From Holophagae bacterium (GTDB lineage: Bacteria; Acidobacteriota; Holophagae; Acanthopleuribacterales; Acanthopleuribacteraceae): DNA of 64,000 nucleotides. The stretch covers positions 1 through 64,000 of the forward strand of contig JAUIFE010000026.1 in NCBI GenBank assembly GCA_030429565.1, read 5' to 3'. The position numbers and the translations under genes are program-made. Positions 63,151 through 64,000 of this stretch are shown one piece after another (positions within the stretch are counted from its first letter, which is position 1; every line of letters starts with the position of its first letter). The notes below the pieces were generated by a model. That model saw only the letters and a program-made list of their open reading frames with translations. It did no database searches and had not been told where the DNA came from.

Positions 63151-63928
63151 GCAGCACCGTTTGAATGAAGGTGACCAGACTGCGCAAGCCTTCACCGGAT
63201 GAACTGATCAGGTAAAAGACGTAGTAGGTATAAATGATGAGCAAGAAGCTGGCGATGCCGGATTTGATCGGCATGGCGAGGAAGAACACGTTAAGCGAGG
63301 GTGCGAAACGGTTGATGAGGCCCAAACCCAGTTCGGAAACAAACACGGCGATGATGATCGGGGCGGCGTAAAGGATGGTGTATTCCATGAGCAGGTCGAC
63401 CAAATCGAGGAAAAACAAGGCGAATTGCGGGTTGAGGGTGGGGTAAAACGAAAAGACCGGCCAAATCAGGTAGGTCTCAAATAAGCCACCGAGAACCAGT
63501 AGTAAACCACCGCTGGATAGGAACAGAACCGCCAGCATTTGCAGAATCATACTGCCGAGCGGCGAGGTGTTGTGGCCTGAAAGTGGGTCGACGACCTGGG
63601 CCATGGTTGTCCCGCGTTGGTTGTCGATAAAGAAGCCGACACTTTCGCCGATCCAGAACACGACGCTAATGACAAACCCCATAATCAAGCCGATGAGGAC
63701 TTCCTTGGAAAGCACGGCCACCAACATCACGGTATCGATTTCGGCGGGCATGTCGGGCCGAACCATGGGGAACACCAGCAGGGTCAGGCTAATGACGAAA
63801 CTGTTGCGCACCATGCCTTGCAACACGGTTTGACCAAGGAAGGGGATGACGGCAAACATCGCCAGCATGCGCGGCGAGCACACGCCGATGGTGAGAATGA
63901 TTTGTTTGATTTCATCCAGTTCATTCAT
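63143..63928 (-). CDS. sctT: T3SS export apparatus protein SctT
   Basis: A 261-residue YscT/FliR-family membrane protein with about six to seven hydrophobic segments (MLAMFAVIPFLGQTVLQG, LIGLIMGFVISVVFWIGES, LFFLDLVDLLMEYTILYAAP) and the conserved GFFIDNQRGTTMAQV and PSLNVFFLAMPIKSGIA motifs. With SctR and SctS it forms the export gate. ATG at 63928 follows AGGAA. The genes before it (sctS, sctR and so on) should lie just beyond the right end of the window. Confidence 0.94.
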   Translation of the reverse strand: MNELDEIKQIILTIGVCSPRMLAMFAVIPFLGQTVLQGMVRNSFVISLTLLVFPMVRPDMPAEIDTVMLVAVLSKEVLIGLIMGFVISVVFWIGESVGFFIDNQRGTTMAQVVDPLSGHNTSPLGSMILQMLAVLFLSSGGLLLVLGGLFETYLIWPVFSFYPTLNPQFALFFLDLVDLLMEYTILYAAPIIIAVFVSELGLGLINRFAPSLNVFFLAMPIKSGIASFLLIIYTYYVFYLISSSGEGLRSLVTFIQTVLHE

Positions 63929-64000
63929 GGGGGTTTCCTGGTTCGTCCGTTGGGTTCAGCCAGGAAGCGGCCGGCACCATGCGGATTGGATCGGGGTACG

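Noticed and set aside
53149..63928. SctV, SctU and SctT as flagellar FlhA, FlhB and FliR
   Set aside because: The neighbours are a YopN-TyeA gatekeeper, a class I chaperone and SctX/SctY, which do not occur in flagellar clusters. The only flagellar gene seen, flgE, is 13 kb away.

Overview
The window comes from a Gram-negative bacterium. The evidence is a TonB-dependent receptor, an OmpA-family lipoprotein, a flagellar hook protein and a non-flagellar type III secretion system (T3SS). Most of it is moderately GC-rich. It carries unusually many intergenic repeats, paralogous duplications and pseudogenes, and ECF sigma, CHAT and subtilase genes, which fits a large-genome environmental or host-associated species. 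A marine member of the Acidobacteriota (Acanthopleuribacter/Sulfidibacter-like) is my guess; nothing in the window proves it.

Region 1 (about 1-5.1 kb): an AT-rich restriction-modification pair (a candidate nuclease convergent with a C5-cytosine methyltransferase), about 1.1 kb without genes, and an ECF sigma factor with a SnoaL-like secreted protein.

Region 2 (about 5-16.8 kb): an accessory zone built by duplication and repeat insertion. It has two copies each of a gamma-glutamylcyclotransferase-like gene, a small redoxin-like gene and a TonB-dependent receptor (one receptor intact, one an internal-deletion pseudogene). It also has a serine-hydrolase pseudogene split by a small inverted-repeat element, a roughly 190-bp intergenic repeat family with 32- and 35-bp minisatellites at one end, and a strong hairpin element present twice. 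Five copies of one MITE-like element (18-bp terminal inverted repeats, 3-bp target duplications) occur in the window, four of them here.

Region 3 (16.8-29 kb): glyoxylate-shunt genes aceB-aceA divergent from a RamB/ScfR-type regulator, with palindromic candidate operators between them; a hypothetical gene; copA divergent from cueR with a textbook CueR promoter; a membrane-anchored redoxin whose first active-site cysteine is an in-frame UGA followed by a bacterial-SECIS-like hairpin, so very probably a selenoprotein; and a secreted amidohydrolase.

Region 4 (29-45 kb): an ECF sigma factor, a small unknown protein and a TPR-CHAT (caspase-like) protease gene, then three paralogous secreted subtilases, a lone flgE, an S1-domain RNA-binding protein with a long 13-residue repeat tail, a secreted unknown protein and an OmpA-like lipoprotein.

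Region 5 (45-64 kb, all on the minus strand): a T3SS locus read in the order sctT, sctU, a PI3/4-kinase-like protein, sctW, a CesT/SycN-like chaperone, a STAS protein, an RsbW-like kinase, sctX, a 1.3-kb repeat block, sctY and sctV. It runs directly into a Wsp-type chemosensory system (receptor, CheW, WspD-like CheW, CheA-hybrid) ending in a response regulator fused to a PP2C phosphatase. STAS, RsbW-like kinase and PP2C are the three parts of a partner-switching circuit like Bordetella BtrV/BtrW/BtrU. The locus therefore looks like a T3SS with its own surface-signal-to-partner-switch control.
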